Of a DNA stretch of 64,000 nucleotides, positions 48,261 through 60,969 are shown piece after piece; within the stretch, counting starts at the first letter, position 1; each line of letters begins with the position of its first letter. The stretch is from Sympetrum striolatum. Lineage: Eukaryota > Arthropoda > Insecta > Odonata > Libellulidae. Location of the stretch: assembly GCA_947579665.1 (NCBI GenBank), contig OX388351.1, forward strand, positions 496,001 to 560,000, in the 5' to 3' direction. The notes under the pieces are model-generated. The model was not told the origin of the DNA. It did no database searches and saw only the letters and a program-made list of their open reading frames with translations. A program made the position numbers and the translations under genes.

Positions 48261-50150
48261 CCCTTCCCGGATGCAGTTTTATTTTAATATTTTGTGTTGT
48301 TGATTATTTTGAGCGACCACTGAAAAATACTGGCAAGGGAATAAATCAGCCGAGTTGTCCACTATTATTGGCTGGAGAGCCGTTTTCGGATATCTCATCG
48401 AATTCGCAGGCTAATAAAGACCCCCTTAAATTTATAGGCCGCAATTCCTTAGTAATAGTAATAAAAAGTAATCAAATTTTTGCATAAGTTTCTATGAGCC
48501 GATATTTTAACCTGGAAAAGAAAGAAGATGCACTTAAGCTAGCAGCGAATGAATTCATTAAGACTATGCAAGCAAAAGAAATAACAAGCTACTCGGTACA
48601 AAAATGAAGTTTTTGCCAAGACAGGAACAATTTTAACGAATCAATTTGTAGGATTTATGGTATGATGCACATTTTAATCTAAAAATACAAATTTCTGGAA
48701 TCAACAATTATCTAGGATACCTCAAGAAGACACCCGTATTTGAACCATCAGTGTTCCGCATTATGACCCGATGAAAGTTGGACAAATTTGGTTTAGAACG
48801 AATATGGGAACCTGTCTTAAGACCACAATAGACTATGTCGATTATTAAGGGAGGCTACACCTCAGTGAGCCTATCATAAACCGGAACTCGGAAGGAGTGA
48901 CGCATATTGTTACAATTTGAAAGCGGAAAATGTGATAAGGGGAAATGGTTCGCATCTTATGGGGGAAGGGGACAAATCCCACGGCGGGGCTTAATTATTT
49001 ACGAACAAAGAGGTTAGAAAAGCGTAAAACGATAAAAAACGGGTAATAAAGGTGAGTCACATTCAAAGAAATATACAAAACGAAATAAAAAAGTCAAAAT
49101 ATAAATTCAAGTTGCATGAAATAGAAAATAAAAAAATATAGAACTCAAAATATATACTATGTGGCATAATGTGAATTACCTCTAAGGGTATTATACATTT
49201 TGCATATGAGCATAACATCAAACTTTGTACAATAATACAGGATATTGTAGTATAAATTGTTATATAGTTGAATTGTAAGTTACAATTGCATGCAAATTAT
49301 ATAATAGGTGCCCACAATACAAAGGGTGTGCCTCGTTTGAACGTCGGTAAAGAATACTATATCTTTTTCGCAGGTGTTTTATACATTCAGGGCAAAGCAT
49401 TAAAGACTCTCTTAGGTATTTCAATTTATTAAAGTATACCCCTAATAATGAAAGGAAGTTTTTGGTGGTTAAACATTTATTTTAAAACAATGATCATTAC
49501 GAAGGAACCACAATATTTTCAGCAAATAAAAACTTTTACCTGATTTTTTTATCTTAAATTCTACAAACAACTTAAGTCTTATAATTTTCAAACTAAAAAA
49601 TGTATAATTGAATAAAAACTGTTCATAAAAAAACTTCTAGGAGGCATCAACAACTACTAAGTCTACAAATAAATTTGGTTGCAAAAGAGTACAAGTTGTT
49701 TCTCTTTCCGCGCTATGGATAAGAGTTTTCATTGTATTCCAGATGTTCATAATGTAATAATGGCATCAATTTTGAAAAAAAAATCATTCGTTATTTCTTA
49801 TACCTAAGCAGCATTAATATTAACTCAAATATAAACAAATGCAAGAAAAAAGTAAAAAGAAGATGCGTCCTTCTCTATCCTGTGTCGAAATACAAACGGA
49901 AGGTAAATCAGGGTACGGATGCGGAAACCATTAGCTATCGTACTTACCATGATTTCTTAAAATACATTTGGAACACAACTGTGGGCATATAATCTACTGT
50001 AAACGTATAATGAGTTGGTATTTATAAAGCGATTCAGCGTTTACTTTTTCCCACGAATTGACTTTTTAGAGCATGTGCATTTTTATCGGAAAAATTGTTG
50101 ATCGCAGATCTGATTTAAGAAATGTACAGAAAGGGATTGAGAATTTTCCC
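48261..50150. other. AT-rich stretch, nothing recognised
   Basis: No supported genes or repeats. Confidence 0.4.
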
Positions 50151-50560
50151 CGCATTATTACCTCTTCTTCTCGGATTCAACAGCATCTGCATTGGGCGAC
50201 ATTCACTCTCAAAAGATGTAGCCAACAAAGGCACTGAGGTGCCATCTGACGGAATTTCCTTGGGGAAGGGATCTTCGGTCACCTGATATTTCTCCGTCGC
50301 TTCCCGGTGGCTGTGACGTCACCGGGAACCGGTTCATTCAATAGTCCCCCGTGGGGCGGTGTCGGACATGGGATAAGATAATGGCGGAGGATTAGACGGG
50401 CAATAAAAGAAGATGAGGGATTTCCACGGAGGCCACTCTTATGCAAATGCGTCGCCGTTTTTACTGCCAATTGATTCTAATTGGGGTCGCCATTTTTTCG
50501 GAAGCTTTTATTGGCGAGAGATGATCAATTTGGATGTCGTAAATATCGCTGAGGAAAAGT
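50151..50560. other. GC-richer island with ATGGCGG
   Basis: GC and CpG rise; ATGGCGG occurs at 50391 and a reverse-type cgccattt at 50488. A minus frame of 63 codons lacks motifs. Possible regulatory DNA. Confidence 0.25.
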
Positions 50561-50786
50561 ATCTGGTGCAATGAAAATGACGGTTACATGGATTCGCTAT
50601 TATGAGCTTATGCCTCGAACGGAATTGGAAGCGTAAACAGTAAAACGTGTTCAAATCGATGTATAACTTGGAGAGGAAGAAGAAATATCAAGAAAAGGGT
50701 ATCGTTTGAGGAAATGAAGTATATACCGATCTGAAGCTATTCGCGCTAAAATCAGCGTTCTATCTGTACATGCCGTCCCCGTAGAG

Positions 50787-51308
50787 CAGGCATGCACAAA
50801 CACTGCCACAGTGGCTGTGGCGCCAAAGAATGCCACGGGCCTGAGGCAACCTACCTCCCCCACCACTACCTCAACCCCTGCGAGTTGATTCCCTCACTCG
50901 CTTGGTTCGACGCGACGTTTATGTGGGATTGAGAGAGAAACCCTTCTCTTTCGCGCTAGACTAGGCCTTTGCAGTCATTCAGTCTTTCCCAGTCGAATGG
51001 CACCATGGCAAAAAGGGTTTCGGCCTCGGAAGGAGGTGGAAGTTACCCTTCCTGGGAGCTTTGTAAATATTGTCATACTACTCTTGTAAAAAGCATACAC
51101 ATGAAAACAAATATTAAGTAAATTTTGTATTGTCCGAGTTATTGGTTTCAATAATAACAGCTAAGCCCCATTTGACCGTGCTACGTTTTAACCATTTCTG
51201 TCTCCGGACCGTCATCTGCTCCTACCGCTACCACAACACCGTCTTCCGCAGACGCGCCGCGACTTATTCCCCCTCCACACTACCCCACAACCGAGTTTGC
51301 CACGGCTA
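50787..51308 (+). mobile_element. Possible hAT end or short hAT-like element
   Basis: CAGGCATGCACAAAC at 50787 looks like a hAT terminus. An imperfect inverted partner (GTTTGCCACGGCTA) ends at 51308. A BED-finger-like start is encoded between them at 51005. The termini match only loosely and no exact 8 bp duplication was found, so this is tentative. Confidence 0.3.
51005..51121 (+). CDS. Possible BED zinc-finger first exon
   Basis: From the ATG at 51005, 38 codons read MAKRVSASEGGGSY, then PSWELCKYCHTTLVKS, and a basic tail with HMKTN before TAA. The CxxC followed by H resembles the start of BED-type fingers at the N-terminus of hAT transposases (W...CKYC). A donor-like aag/gtaaat overlaps the stop, so an exon boundary is possible. 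An upstream tcattcagt could act as an initiator. The finger is incomplete. A chance open frame is the alternative. Confidence 0.25.
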   Translation: MAKRVSASEGGGSYPSWELCKYCHTTLVKSIHMKTNIK

Positions 51309-52200
51309 TGAGAGCGGCTGACACCGTAGCATTTTCTTTGAACCTGCCGTTTAGAGTCAAGTTCCGTTTACATCGCCAAATCCAGTTAATTATACTATGA
51401 GCCTTTATCATTACAATTCAGACATCTTTAACTCATAACTATATAATGTGTGACATCTGATGTGGTCGGTAATTCAATGGTCAGCAATGCATATTGATAT
51501 TTGGTTTTAGTAAAGGTCAAATATCATTGGTCATATTAAATATTATGGCCGAAATTATTACTTCAACTTATTCAAAAAAACTTAAATGAAAGTTAAAATG
51601 AAGAGCAGAATATGAACATAATAGTGTACTTCAAGACGGAGAGAAATAGATCATAGATTTTGCCTGAAATTATTAATAAATAACAAGCCAAATGTGATGC
51701 AGAACATGAATAGAGGTTGAGGAATCAATTTGTCAATGAAGAACAAGGGAATAATTGGATGATTTGAAATTCATAAAAATTGCTTGAGAATTATATCTTT
51801 TTTACATACATATGAAAATTGTCGAATAAAGTCGTACTATTGAGAACAAATTTCAATATAAAACAGGTATGTGCCAAAAATGAAGTTTAAGTCCTCATTT
51901 TTAGTCACAACTGTTATAAGTTTATTTTAACAATGGGTAAAAATTTAATTGAACCTTCATTACCTCTACATAATTAGATAGATTTAAATACATTTATCTT
52001 CAAAAGCTACTCTTTGATACAAAAAATACTCATAAATCAGCTATAACTGACTATGAGGCATAATCAGTATCATCAAGGTTTTAACATATTTATTTTTACG
52101 CTATCACCTAAGCATCTGAATAATATCCGAAGAAATAAATAGAAAATTAGATTACTCTATGGGGTACATTCAAGGCAAAAATACAGTTGTGTTGCACATT
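51309..52200. other. AT-rich stretch, nothing recognised
   Basis: No gene or repeat seen before the TA run at about 52209. Confidence 0.4.
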
Positions 52201-52222
52201 GCACACTGTATATATATATATA

Positions 52223-53357
52223 CGAGTAAACTGTAGCTTGCATACTGCAAGCAGATCGGCAATACTATTTCATATCGGCATCATATCGGGACGGTCCTCA
52301 ATAGAAAAAAAAAGCATTGAAATTTTTCTTAAAATTCGCTGATTTTTCATCGTCTGGCATCGAACCCGGGTCTTTTCTGTGAACTTACTATGCAGCACAA
52401 CAGAAGATCACCATCTCAAACTATGTGTGAAAATTCAAGCAGAAATATTGGCTACAACTGCCTCAAAAGACGTTCTAATTTTCACGAATGTAAATGGCTC
52501 TCGGGACTCGAACCAAGGACGATCTTGGAAATCTAAAAGGTGTTTCTGAGAATTATTTATGATTTCTATCTATATGCCGAATTTTAGTTTCTACATTATT
52601 GTGAAAGGTTTCAAAATAATTCCAAAAAATCGGATCAACTTCTGATTTCAGAGACACCTGGTGTCGAACCCAGGACATATTGTAAGCTGTAAATGCACAG
52701 TTTGATTTGTGAAGACCTTCTCTTGTATCATGCAAAGTTTCAAGTCGATAGCATGCCGAAAAGTACCTAACATTTGTTTCCGTTATCTCCGTAAGAAATG
52801 CATTGAGGAATTTAAATGGCCCTCTGGGATCGAACCAAGGACCATCAGCGAATATGTAAAATTTGATTATGAAATATATTTATAATATCCTACCCCATGC
52901 CGAATTTCGAGTTTCCATGTTATCGGGAAGAAGTCCAAAAAAAATCTGAAAAATCGTCACAATGCATTTTAAACGGCCGATATTTGCCCCGTCCTAGCAT
53001 CGAACCATGGACCATATTCAACGATGTCTTTATGATTAACGTTGGATATGCCCGGCTTCTAGCGATTCCTCGAATTTCAATTCTCTCCTTTTCCGGGAAG
53101 TGCCCCAAAAAAATTTTCGAAAATCCCCGCCATGTATTCTTATGGGGAAAATCGCGACTTTGGGGCCTTCTGGAATCGAACCCATGACACCGAGGTTCAA
53201 AGTCGGCTTTTTCCTGGAGGTTGCACGTTATGGCCAATATGTCGTAAAAATTTCAAGTCAATGACGCTTTTGGTTTAGCCTGTGAATTTGTACCCTATCT
53301 GGGTATCTGGGTATATACATGAATGAATCCGGAGAAGCATCTATATATAATAGATAA
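52223..53357 (+). repeat. TA-bounded six-module repeat, copy 5
   Basis: Preceded by a TA run and starting cgagtaaactg with the GCTTGCATACTGCAAGC hairpin. Cores lie at 52361, 52508, 52664, 52830, 53000 and 53176 (spacings 147, 156, 166, 170, 176 bp), nearly the same as in copy 1 about 40 kb away. It ends gaatgaatccggagaagcatc and tatataatagata. Confidence 0.85.
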
Positions 53358-53363
53358 GATATA

Positions 53364-54513
53364 CGAGTAAAATGTTGCTTGCATACTGCAAGCAGATCGA
53401 CAACACTATTTTCATGTCGGCATCATATCGGGACGGCCATCAAAAGAAAAAAATGGATTGAAATTTTTCTTAAAATTCGCTGAAATTCCATCGTCTGGCA
53501 TCGAACCCGGGTCTTTACTGTTGAACTTACTATGCAGCACAATAGAACATCGCCATCTCTAACCATGTGTGAAAATTCAAGCAGAAATATTGGCTACAAC
53601 TGCCTCAAAAGACGTTCTAATTTTCACGAATGTAAATGGCTCTCTGGATTCGAACCAAGGACGATCTTGGAAATCTAAAAAATGTTTCTGAAAGTTATTT
53701 ATCATCTCTATCTACATGCCGAATTTCAAGTTTCTATATTGTTGGGAAAGGGTTCAAAATAATTATTGAAAATCTGATCAGTTACTGATTCTAGAGACGT
53801 CTGGTGTCGAACCCAGGACACATTGACAGCTGGGAATTCACAGTTTGATTTGTAAAAACATTTTCTTGTATCTTGCAAAGTTTGAAGTTGATAGCATGCC
53901 GGGAAGTACCTTAATTTTGTTTCCGTTATCTCCGTAAGGAATGCATTGAGAAGTGCAAATGGTCCTCTGGGATCGAACCAAGGACCATCAGCGAACATGT
54001 AAAATTTTATTACGAAATATATTTATGATATCTATCGACGTGCCGAGTTTCAAGTATCCATGTTATCGGGAAAGGATCCAAAATTTTTTTCAAAATCGCC
54101 GCAATGCATTTTAAACGGCCGATTTTTGCCCCGACCTAGCATCGAACCATGGACCATATTCGGCGATGTCTTTCTGATTTACGTTGGATTTGCACGGCTT
54201 CTAGCGATCCCTTGAATTTCAACTCTCTACTTTTCCGGGAAGTGCCTCAAAAAAATTTTCGAAAATCCCCGCCATGTATTCTTATGGAGAAAATCGCGAC
54301 TTTGGGGCCCTCTGGAATCGAACCTATGACACTGAGGATCAAAATCGCAATTTTTCTGACGGTTACACGTTATGGCCAATACGTCGTAAAAATTTCAAGT
54401 CAATGACGCTTGTGGTTTAGGCTGTGAATTAGTATCCTATCTATCTATCTATCTAGGTATATACATGAATGAATCCGGAGAAGCATCTATATATAATAGA
54501 TATATATATATAT
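53364..54513 (+). repeat. TA-bounded six-module repeat, copy 6
   Basis: In direct tandem with copy 5 (period about 1141 bp). Cores at 53501, 53650, 53807, 53973, 54142 and 54319 (149, 157, 166, 169, 177 bp). A TATC tetranucleotide run precedes the distal end, and a TA run follows it. Confidence 0.85.
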
Positions 54514-55322
54514 AAATTCAATAAAAATCTTAGTAAATGGAAAATTTAACCATTATGGAATGTGTTTATTACAATTTTATTTCGGATATAAGTTTTTCCT
54601 GCAATTATTTTTCTCACTAGAATAAAATGTGATTCGCATTCAGCATAATAACTAGGCGAGAGATCCATTAAAATTTCATTGACGCTTCTTTAAAATGTTG
54701 CTCGCGAAACTGATAATGACAGGTCAGCCGACAGAAACTTAACCTCGATATCATCAGAGGAGTTATAAAGCCACTAACTAAATATATTAGGATATCTTCA
54801 GTAACTATAATTAGAGCAAAGAGGATAAATATACCTATAAGCATATTATGGAATGACCTTTTTCTTTTAGCTACACCGGGTCCAAAGTTGCGCTGCCTAA
54901 CTCATTAATTTTGTGAAAAGTGATTTTGAACGGCGAAAGCCGAGACTGGTACCAAAAGCATTTAATTAGAACTTTATATGGGATGATTAATTGACACTAA
55001 TTAATGCTTAGCGTACCGGTGAGATTCGGCTAATTTCAGCATATTATGGTACTAAACCATTCACTTGTAGAAAGTTTAACACATCATTCCACATGAATTT
55101 ATCAAGGTGTTGTTGGTTAGGCAAAACTTTTACTATTTTGTGAATCGAGAGACTCTAGATTGTTTGATATTAAACACCAGTTATTTCCCACGTAAAGGCA
55201 AGCAAAAAAAATTACGAGTTTTGTAATAGATTTTTCGTGATATTATTATTTTTATTTATTATATTTTAAAAGTTCTTAATAGATCTGTTATTTTCATTAA
55301 TCTTATATGTAATATATTGCTC
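54514..55322. other. Unique stretch with TAATTA sites
   Basis: The part at 54900-55030 contains several TTAATT/TAATTA sites and moderate GC; a regulatory role is only a guess. No gene recognised. Confidence 0.3.
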
Positions 55323-56005
55323 AGGAACTTTTCTTGGGTTCTCAACCGGGTCAATGTGTTGGATAGCTCCGACGTTTCGACAGCAACCACTGCTGCCATT
55401 TTCAAGGATGTCGATGAAAGTTGAAGTCCGGGTATATATATGATTCGGGAGGGAGCCCCCTTGTCTCGGATTGGTCCTTGCAATCTGCGTTCGGATTGGT
55501 CGTTTCAGTCAGCAATCTGCGTTCGGATTGGTCGTTTCAATCAGCAATCTGATTGGTCCTTCTCTGTTGTTTGATTTTCCGAATTGTTGGGTTCCAATTT
55601 TTACTGAGGAACATTCCTTCGTCACGATTCAAGCTATTTTGGTCGAGGCGGATCTCAATGTCCTCCTTGTAAATTCGATCCCAGTAACCGTTCCCTCTGC
55701 ACAGCATTCTCGTCTGGTCGAAGTCAATGCTATGGTTTTCCATCAGGGCATGCTCAGCGATAGCGGACTTTTCAGGCTGCAAAAGTCGAAGGCTTCTCTC
55801 GTGCTCCATAAGGCGAGTGTGGATCGTCCGGCAGGTTTCACCGATGTAAGATTTTCCGCATCCGCAGGGAATACTATATACTCCTGGAGTGTTTAAGCCC
55901 CGGCTGTCTTGGACACTCCGTAGGATGGAACTAACCTTTTTGTAGGTTTAGTTGTAGGGAGCTATCCAATACCTTGACCCGGTTGAGAACCCAAGAAAGG
56001 TTCCT
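55323..56005 (-). mobile_element. Penelope-like element, 3' part, between 48 bp inverted repeats
   Basis: The same ~48 bp (ttcttgggttctcaaccggg and neighbours) occurs inverted at 55323-55370 and 55958-56005. Between them, on the minus strand, lie a GIY-YIG coding end, a 32 bp tandem repeat (55480-55560) and a structured tail. The tail (55370-55410) has a GC-rich hairpin followed by gaaacgtc, like the degenerate hammerhead-type motifs of Penelope-like elements. The RT portion is absent, so this is a 5'-truncated copy; such copies with inverted end repeats are known in this class. Confidence 0.75.
55537..55947 (-). pseudogene. GIY-YIG endonuclease end of a Penelope-like protein
   Basis: The minus-strand frame reads VQDSRGLNTPGVYSIPCGCG, KSYIGETCRTIHTRLMEHER, then EKSAIAEHALMENHSIDF and onward to a stop at 55537. 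GVYSIPC...SYIGET...R..EH is the GIY-YIG signature with the usual Penelope CxC insertion. About 135 codons are uninterrupted, so this part is younger or less decayed than the 33-35 kb copy. The RT domain is missing upstream. Confidence 0.85.
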
Positions 56006-59000
56006 GATACACCGGGAAAGCATAAGATCTTTCTATATAATATATTATTAATAAATTATTATATAAGTATTTTCTTCAAGTAAAACTAAAGGAGGCATAC
56101 CAAAAATGTTCGAACTCTCATTGATCTCAAAATGTCCCAACATTTCCTCAAATTAATCCTAAACGGAAGCAGATCAACGGAGAAACAAGTTCAATTTTTT
56201 CTTAAAATAAAAATAATAGCATGCATATTTGAAAACCCCTAATAAGCGTATTCCGACAAATTGATAAAGATCTTAATCGAACAAGGAAAGCAAATTATCT
56301 CTTTCAAAATTCCTTTTCTCTTTCCACTGATTATCCTTTTCTTCAACTCTGTAGAAAACGTGAGACTTAATCTTAAGTTACTCCGATAAATGTTTCATTG
56401 AGGACGTTTTTCCAGCTCCGGTAAGTGCATACCTATAGCTAAAATATTATTATTTAAACTAATAAAACATTTTTTCTCATTAAAATAATTTATCCTTATC
56501 GCAAGTATCGAGGAATCTATAGTATGCATATGGAAATAACACAAGAGAAGGTCAGATTACATGCATAACTCCAGATTCTAAAAATTAAAAGAACCCTCAA
56601 TATGAATTAGGATGCACAATTCACCAGTAGGAGATGTTTCAGTAAGAAGTGAATCTCTCTTAAATTAGGAATGATAAATAAGGACTATTTCAAATTTTCT
56701 AAGTGCAACGAATGTTTTTTGTTTCCAGTAAAACATTCGTGAGTTTACACCTAAATTAAGCAGCACCGCGATTTGTCATTTAGTCTTTCGGATATTCCCA
56801 GGAGAGCGATGGTTTACCGTTGGAAGTCAGGAAGTAAATATTGATTGGTAAATATTGGCTCATGTCTGGGAGTCGGCGTCGCTCAAGCAAAATAGCAGGG
56901 AAGACAAGTACCTATCCATCACTCCACTTTCTTTCGGAGGATAGGAAACATTTTTTTCCGCAGCACATTTCTCGGTGATAACGCGAAATCATCTGCTTCT
57001 TAGAGAAACGAGGAAATTACAGACATTTCCAAGAGGTAAAAAACGGTGTAAATTGAAAGTATCGGTTTTGAAGTGCGGTCAAAGTGATCTGAACCTTACT
57101 TAGGCGACTTTATAGAGATACAGTATTTGCGCTGTTTAAAAAAGAGCTAATTTCGTATTTAAGATGAATACTTACCCCTAGTTATAACTGTATTAATATC
57201 TTATTTATCAAAGGGTACACCGAATGAAGGAAGCAAACAGGATCAGATTTTGACATTAACCCAAAATTTTTCTAAATTATCATTTTATGCGTTGCATCTT
57301 TTCCTATATATTTCTCTCCTCCTTTTTGGAATATTAAGGAGTTTAAATCATCAAGAAACGTTTAAATGAAAAATTAGGTTTTTATCATAGCGCTAATAGG
57401 ATAGTTATCACGATAAGTTAAACGAATAATAAAATAACTTAATGAATGTAACGTAACGTTATGAAACTATAAAATGGTGACGCTACAGAAATTCAGTCAA
57501 TTCCTTTAAAATTACATTTTATGTTTCAATTAAAAAATTTTCTAGCTGTTACCCCTAGCATTCACCCACATCAATGATTTACTGGTCGCTGACAATGAAC
57601 GCCAATTATTGTAAACTGAAATTAATAGTTTGTCAACGAAAATTGTTAGCTCTACTGTTCTGTTACAACAACGTTTTAGTTGATTGTAATTGTTCTTTTT
57701 TATGCCAGTTATTTTCAACCACTCTTTGCTTTCATCCACTTCAGTATCATCGGCACACAGAATTATTTCGGGAAATAGCAGTCTACAGGGATTTAATATT
57801 TTTGCTTCAACTTTATTAACACTGAAAAGAAAACGTTTTCATTATTGACTTCGGATATAATTAAGAAGAGGAAAACGAAAGGGAGTTATCCTCGATATTC
57901 GAATTTTACATAAAGCATTTATTTTTAAGTCTGGAAATATTATCGCCTCAAAACCTGAATCCTTTCTTCGTTCGGTAATTAGAGATTACAAAGATATGCT
58001 GTTGAATTTTGGAGGTTCTTATTTAATATTATGTTTAATTGTAATGTATTTTCAACTTTGTACCGTTTGTTTTAGGGTTCATTGTAACTTGTTTTCCGGA
58101 ATGGAAATTTAAATAGTTGTCAATGTCAAGAATTATGTCAATTGCGCGAGTGGTCTCAATATTATAAAATTTTTGTCTAATGTTTCCTTTACAGAGATAG
58201 CTTATAAAAGTAATATTTTGATATCCTGTAGTATTTATATGAATACATTCGCTAAATACATTATAATACAAGAATAAGAAAATATTTATACATGACAAGA
58301 ATATAGAAGTAGAAAAATATGCTCCGGTTCAAAGCTTAAACATGTCATCATCACACAGAGTAACCGCATATAGTTCATTCCTTTACATCTTCGTGGTGAA
58401 AACCAATATATTGTAATGTTTTATTTAACGCACGACTCTGGAACGTCTATCCGAGGAAAATGGCTACCTCGTACGACGTCCAACAATGGTTATTTACTCG
58501 TTACCACAACCGGTAAACAATCCAAGGTTACATTCGTTGTGCTTGCCGATCTTTGACGTGTGGTGCACCTGCGGAACACTCGGGACCGGTATTCGTTACA
58601 ATATTAATGCCTTAAGTAAATTGTTTTCCTTTCCTCCTTTGATGTGGAATACCACGTTATGAAAACTCTTTGTATTTTAAAATCTATTTGTGATTTATCT
58701 CCGTGATTTTGAACAGGACAAATATCTGGGATTGGGTAAGAGCTTCCTATTGAGGCTTTCAAAGTTTCGGCACCTTATGGGTTGGGAAATGGGAGTTCTA
58801 TGGGAAACTAGATTATTCCGGGTGCCACGAGCACTTTCCAGCTCAAGTCCATCATTTCCATCTTCGCCGGAAGGTCTGTCTCGATAGACCGACACTCGAT
58901 TGCAAGACACTTTACCGATGACGTTTTACCAACACCTTTAATAGCCCACAACGTCATTTTTTATATCCTTTTTCATGTTCTTTGTTTCCTACAGCAATAC

Positions 59001-60135
59001 ACATCTATGTATAACAGAGTAAAAATATTAGTGAAACCTATAAATACATATGGCTGGGACAAAGAGAATGCGTTGGGATGTAAGTGATGCTAATTAATGA
59101 CATACATTTTGGCCGCTGCTAATATAAAATTCTGCGATTGTTATTTATAGCATCATTGTTCTACAACTACATTGTTATGTAGGATTATAACTCAGCGAAT
59201 CAAGATATATCTCACTCCTCGTCTTTACTGGTCACTTCAAAACTTTTGACAGTTTATGGCGAAGGGATTGATGAAAGCTATTTTTCACTGGGAATTTAGC
59301 TTGTGTTCAAAATTTAAGCGGCAGAGGTTTCCCTGAAGCATTAATGAGCTACTCATGTTGGTAGTTATTGTAAACGAATTGCGGGTTGGATTTGACTACA
59401 TTAAAATATAAGTAATTAGCATTAACGCAATCGTTGTAGTTAGACTAATAGTCAGGTGGTAATCTTATTTATTATGATACTATTTTAAAATAATGAATAA
59501 CCATCATCCCCTATACAATAATATCTTCAATAATAATTATAACAATAAAGCAACTACATGAAATATTACAACATAAAACTGTCATTGTTAAATGAATATA
59601 CCATCAGCATCTCCTCTGCAATTCAGAAATGTTTAAATTTAAGTTAAGTTCAATACTCTCAAATCAAATGTTCAAATGTGATCAGTAGAAATGAATATAT
59701 TTACCAACAATTGTTCCTCACTTTGGGTACCTATTTATCATACCAATATTCAGGGTTACTGTTTGTACTTCACGGCTAACGTAGTTGTCTCTGGTACGTA
59801 CCAACCTTGCAACACCTAACCAATTCCCTACTCCACCGAAATCCACAATGAGCTAAAAATTGTGTTTGAAAACTCGTTCTGATTTTAAGGGATGGATAAA
59901 TATTTTAGTGAAAAGATCATAATGAGTAGAATTAAATGAGTAAGGTTAACTAACTATATGAAATGGTGAAATGTGTGAGTCATTCACAAATGCATGTATC
60001 AGAAAACTAGAAAGTCGAACGATCATATCGAACCTCGTCGACGGTGAAGCTAGTGTCGGGCAAAGTTGTGGGTATAGAAATATATGACCTCACTTCACCC
60101 TTATCTCATGACGTGACATTTCGGCCCTCCGACTC
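56006..60135. other. Long stretch without recognised genes
   Basis: About 4.1 kb. Small open frames (for example 57574-57819 and 58690-58887) have no motif. Moderate-GC patches lie at 56750-57080 and 58420-58620. Nothing else supported. Confidence 0.35.
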
Positions 60136-60138
60136 TTA

Positions 60139-60508
60139 CAAGGGAACATTACGCGTTGTGTGAAAGGGATCTTCATAATACTTTTAGGGAAGGCTCTCGT
60201 GCAAATAATAATAACAATTGTGAAACCTAAGCGACTAACTTTCGCTAATTTTTAAGAAATAAGCGTTTAAAAATCAGCGTCGGATTTCACCGTTCACCGT
60301 TAGAGACTTGTAACTATGCGTACGGCTAGTTTGCTAATGTAGCCGTGGTGTAGTGGTATCGTGCCCGACAGTGGAATCGTCGATCATGGGTTCGATTCCG
60401 TGAGGGATAAAAATTTTTCAATTTTCCTTTTTGTTCGTATAAGTCTTTCTCTTTCGTTTGTAATTTATTAATTTTCATGCCACATTCAAGAACAACTTTT
60501 TTTAATTA
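60139..60508 (+). repeat. Left terminal inverted repeat of the 60.1 kb element
   Basis: About 370 bp, nearly identical in inverse to 61467-61835. Confidence 0.85.
60339..60409 (+). tRNA. tRNA-like Pol III promoter inside the left inverted repeat
   Basis: tggtgtagtggtatcgtgcc is a good A box and atgggttcgattccgtg a good B box, about 37 nt apart. The acceptor ends do not pair, so this is a tRNA-derived promoter relic rather than a tRNA. Confidence 0.5.
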
Positions 60509-60969
60509 TTTTCGCTACCTTCGATAATTATCGGATGAAGCTCATCTACTAACCTGAATGAAATTATTCACCGAATGACGTTCCCGCTGAAAATCACTTC
60601 CCCATGTTTTCCCATCCAGGCATGGGTTTTCTCTATCAGAAGGAGAGTTTATAGTCCTTCCCTGACAAGTCGAAATTCCTCGGCAATTCTCAAAATTTTT
60701 GTGCATTTATTTTCAATATCAATTCTGGATAATTTGCTTCTGTAATTTTTATTCCTTTTAGAATATTAGGAAAGACTTTTATGATGAATTTGAACTAGAT
60801 TTTAAAAATTGAATTACATTTTTGGCAGATCGATAATTATCATAATTTACTCAAATAGTAAATACTTTTTATAGCACGACTACATCAAAGATATTCGGAG
60901 AGATATTGCGGAAATTAGGATGAAGGATAGCTATGCATTTATGCAACACAAATATATTTCATAAAACAT

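Noticed and set aside
55471..55896. 141-codon plus-strand open frame
   Set aside because: It lies antisense to the GIY-YIG coding sequence of the Penelope-like fragment.
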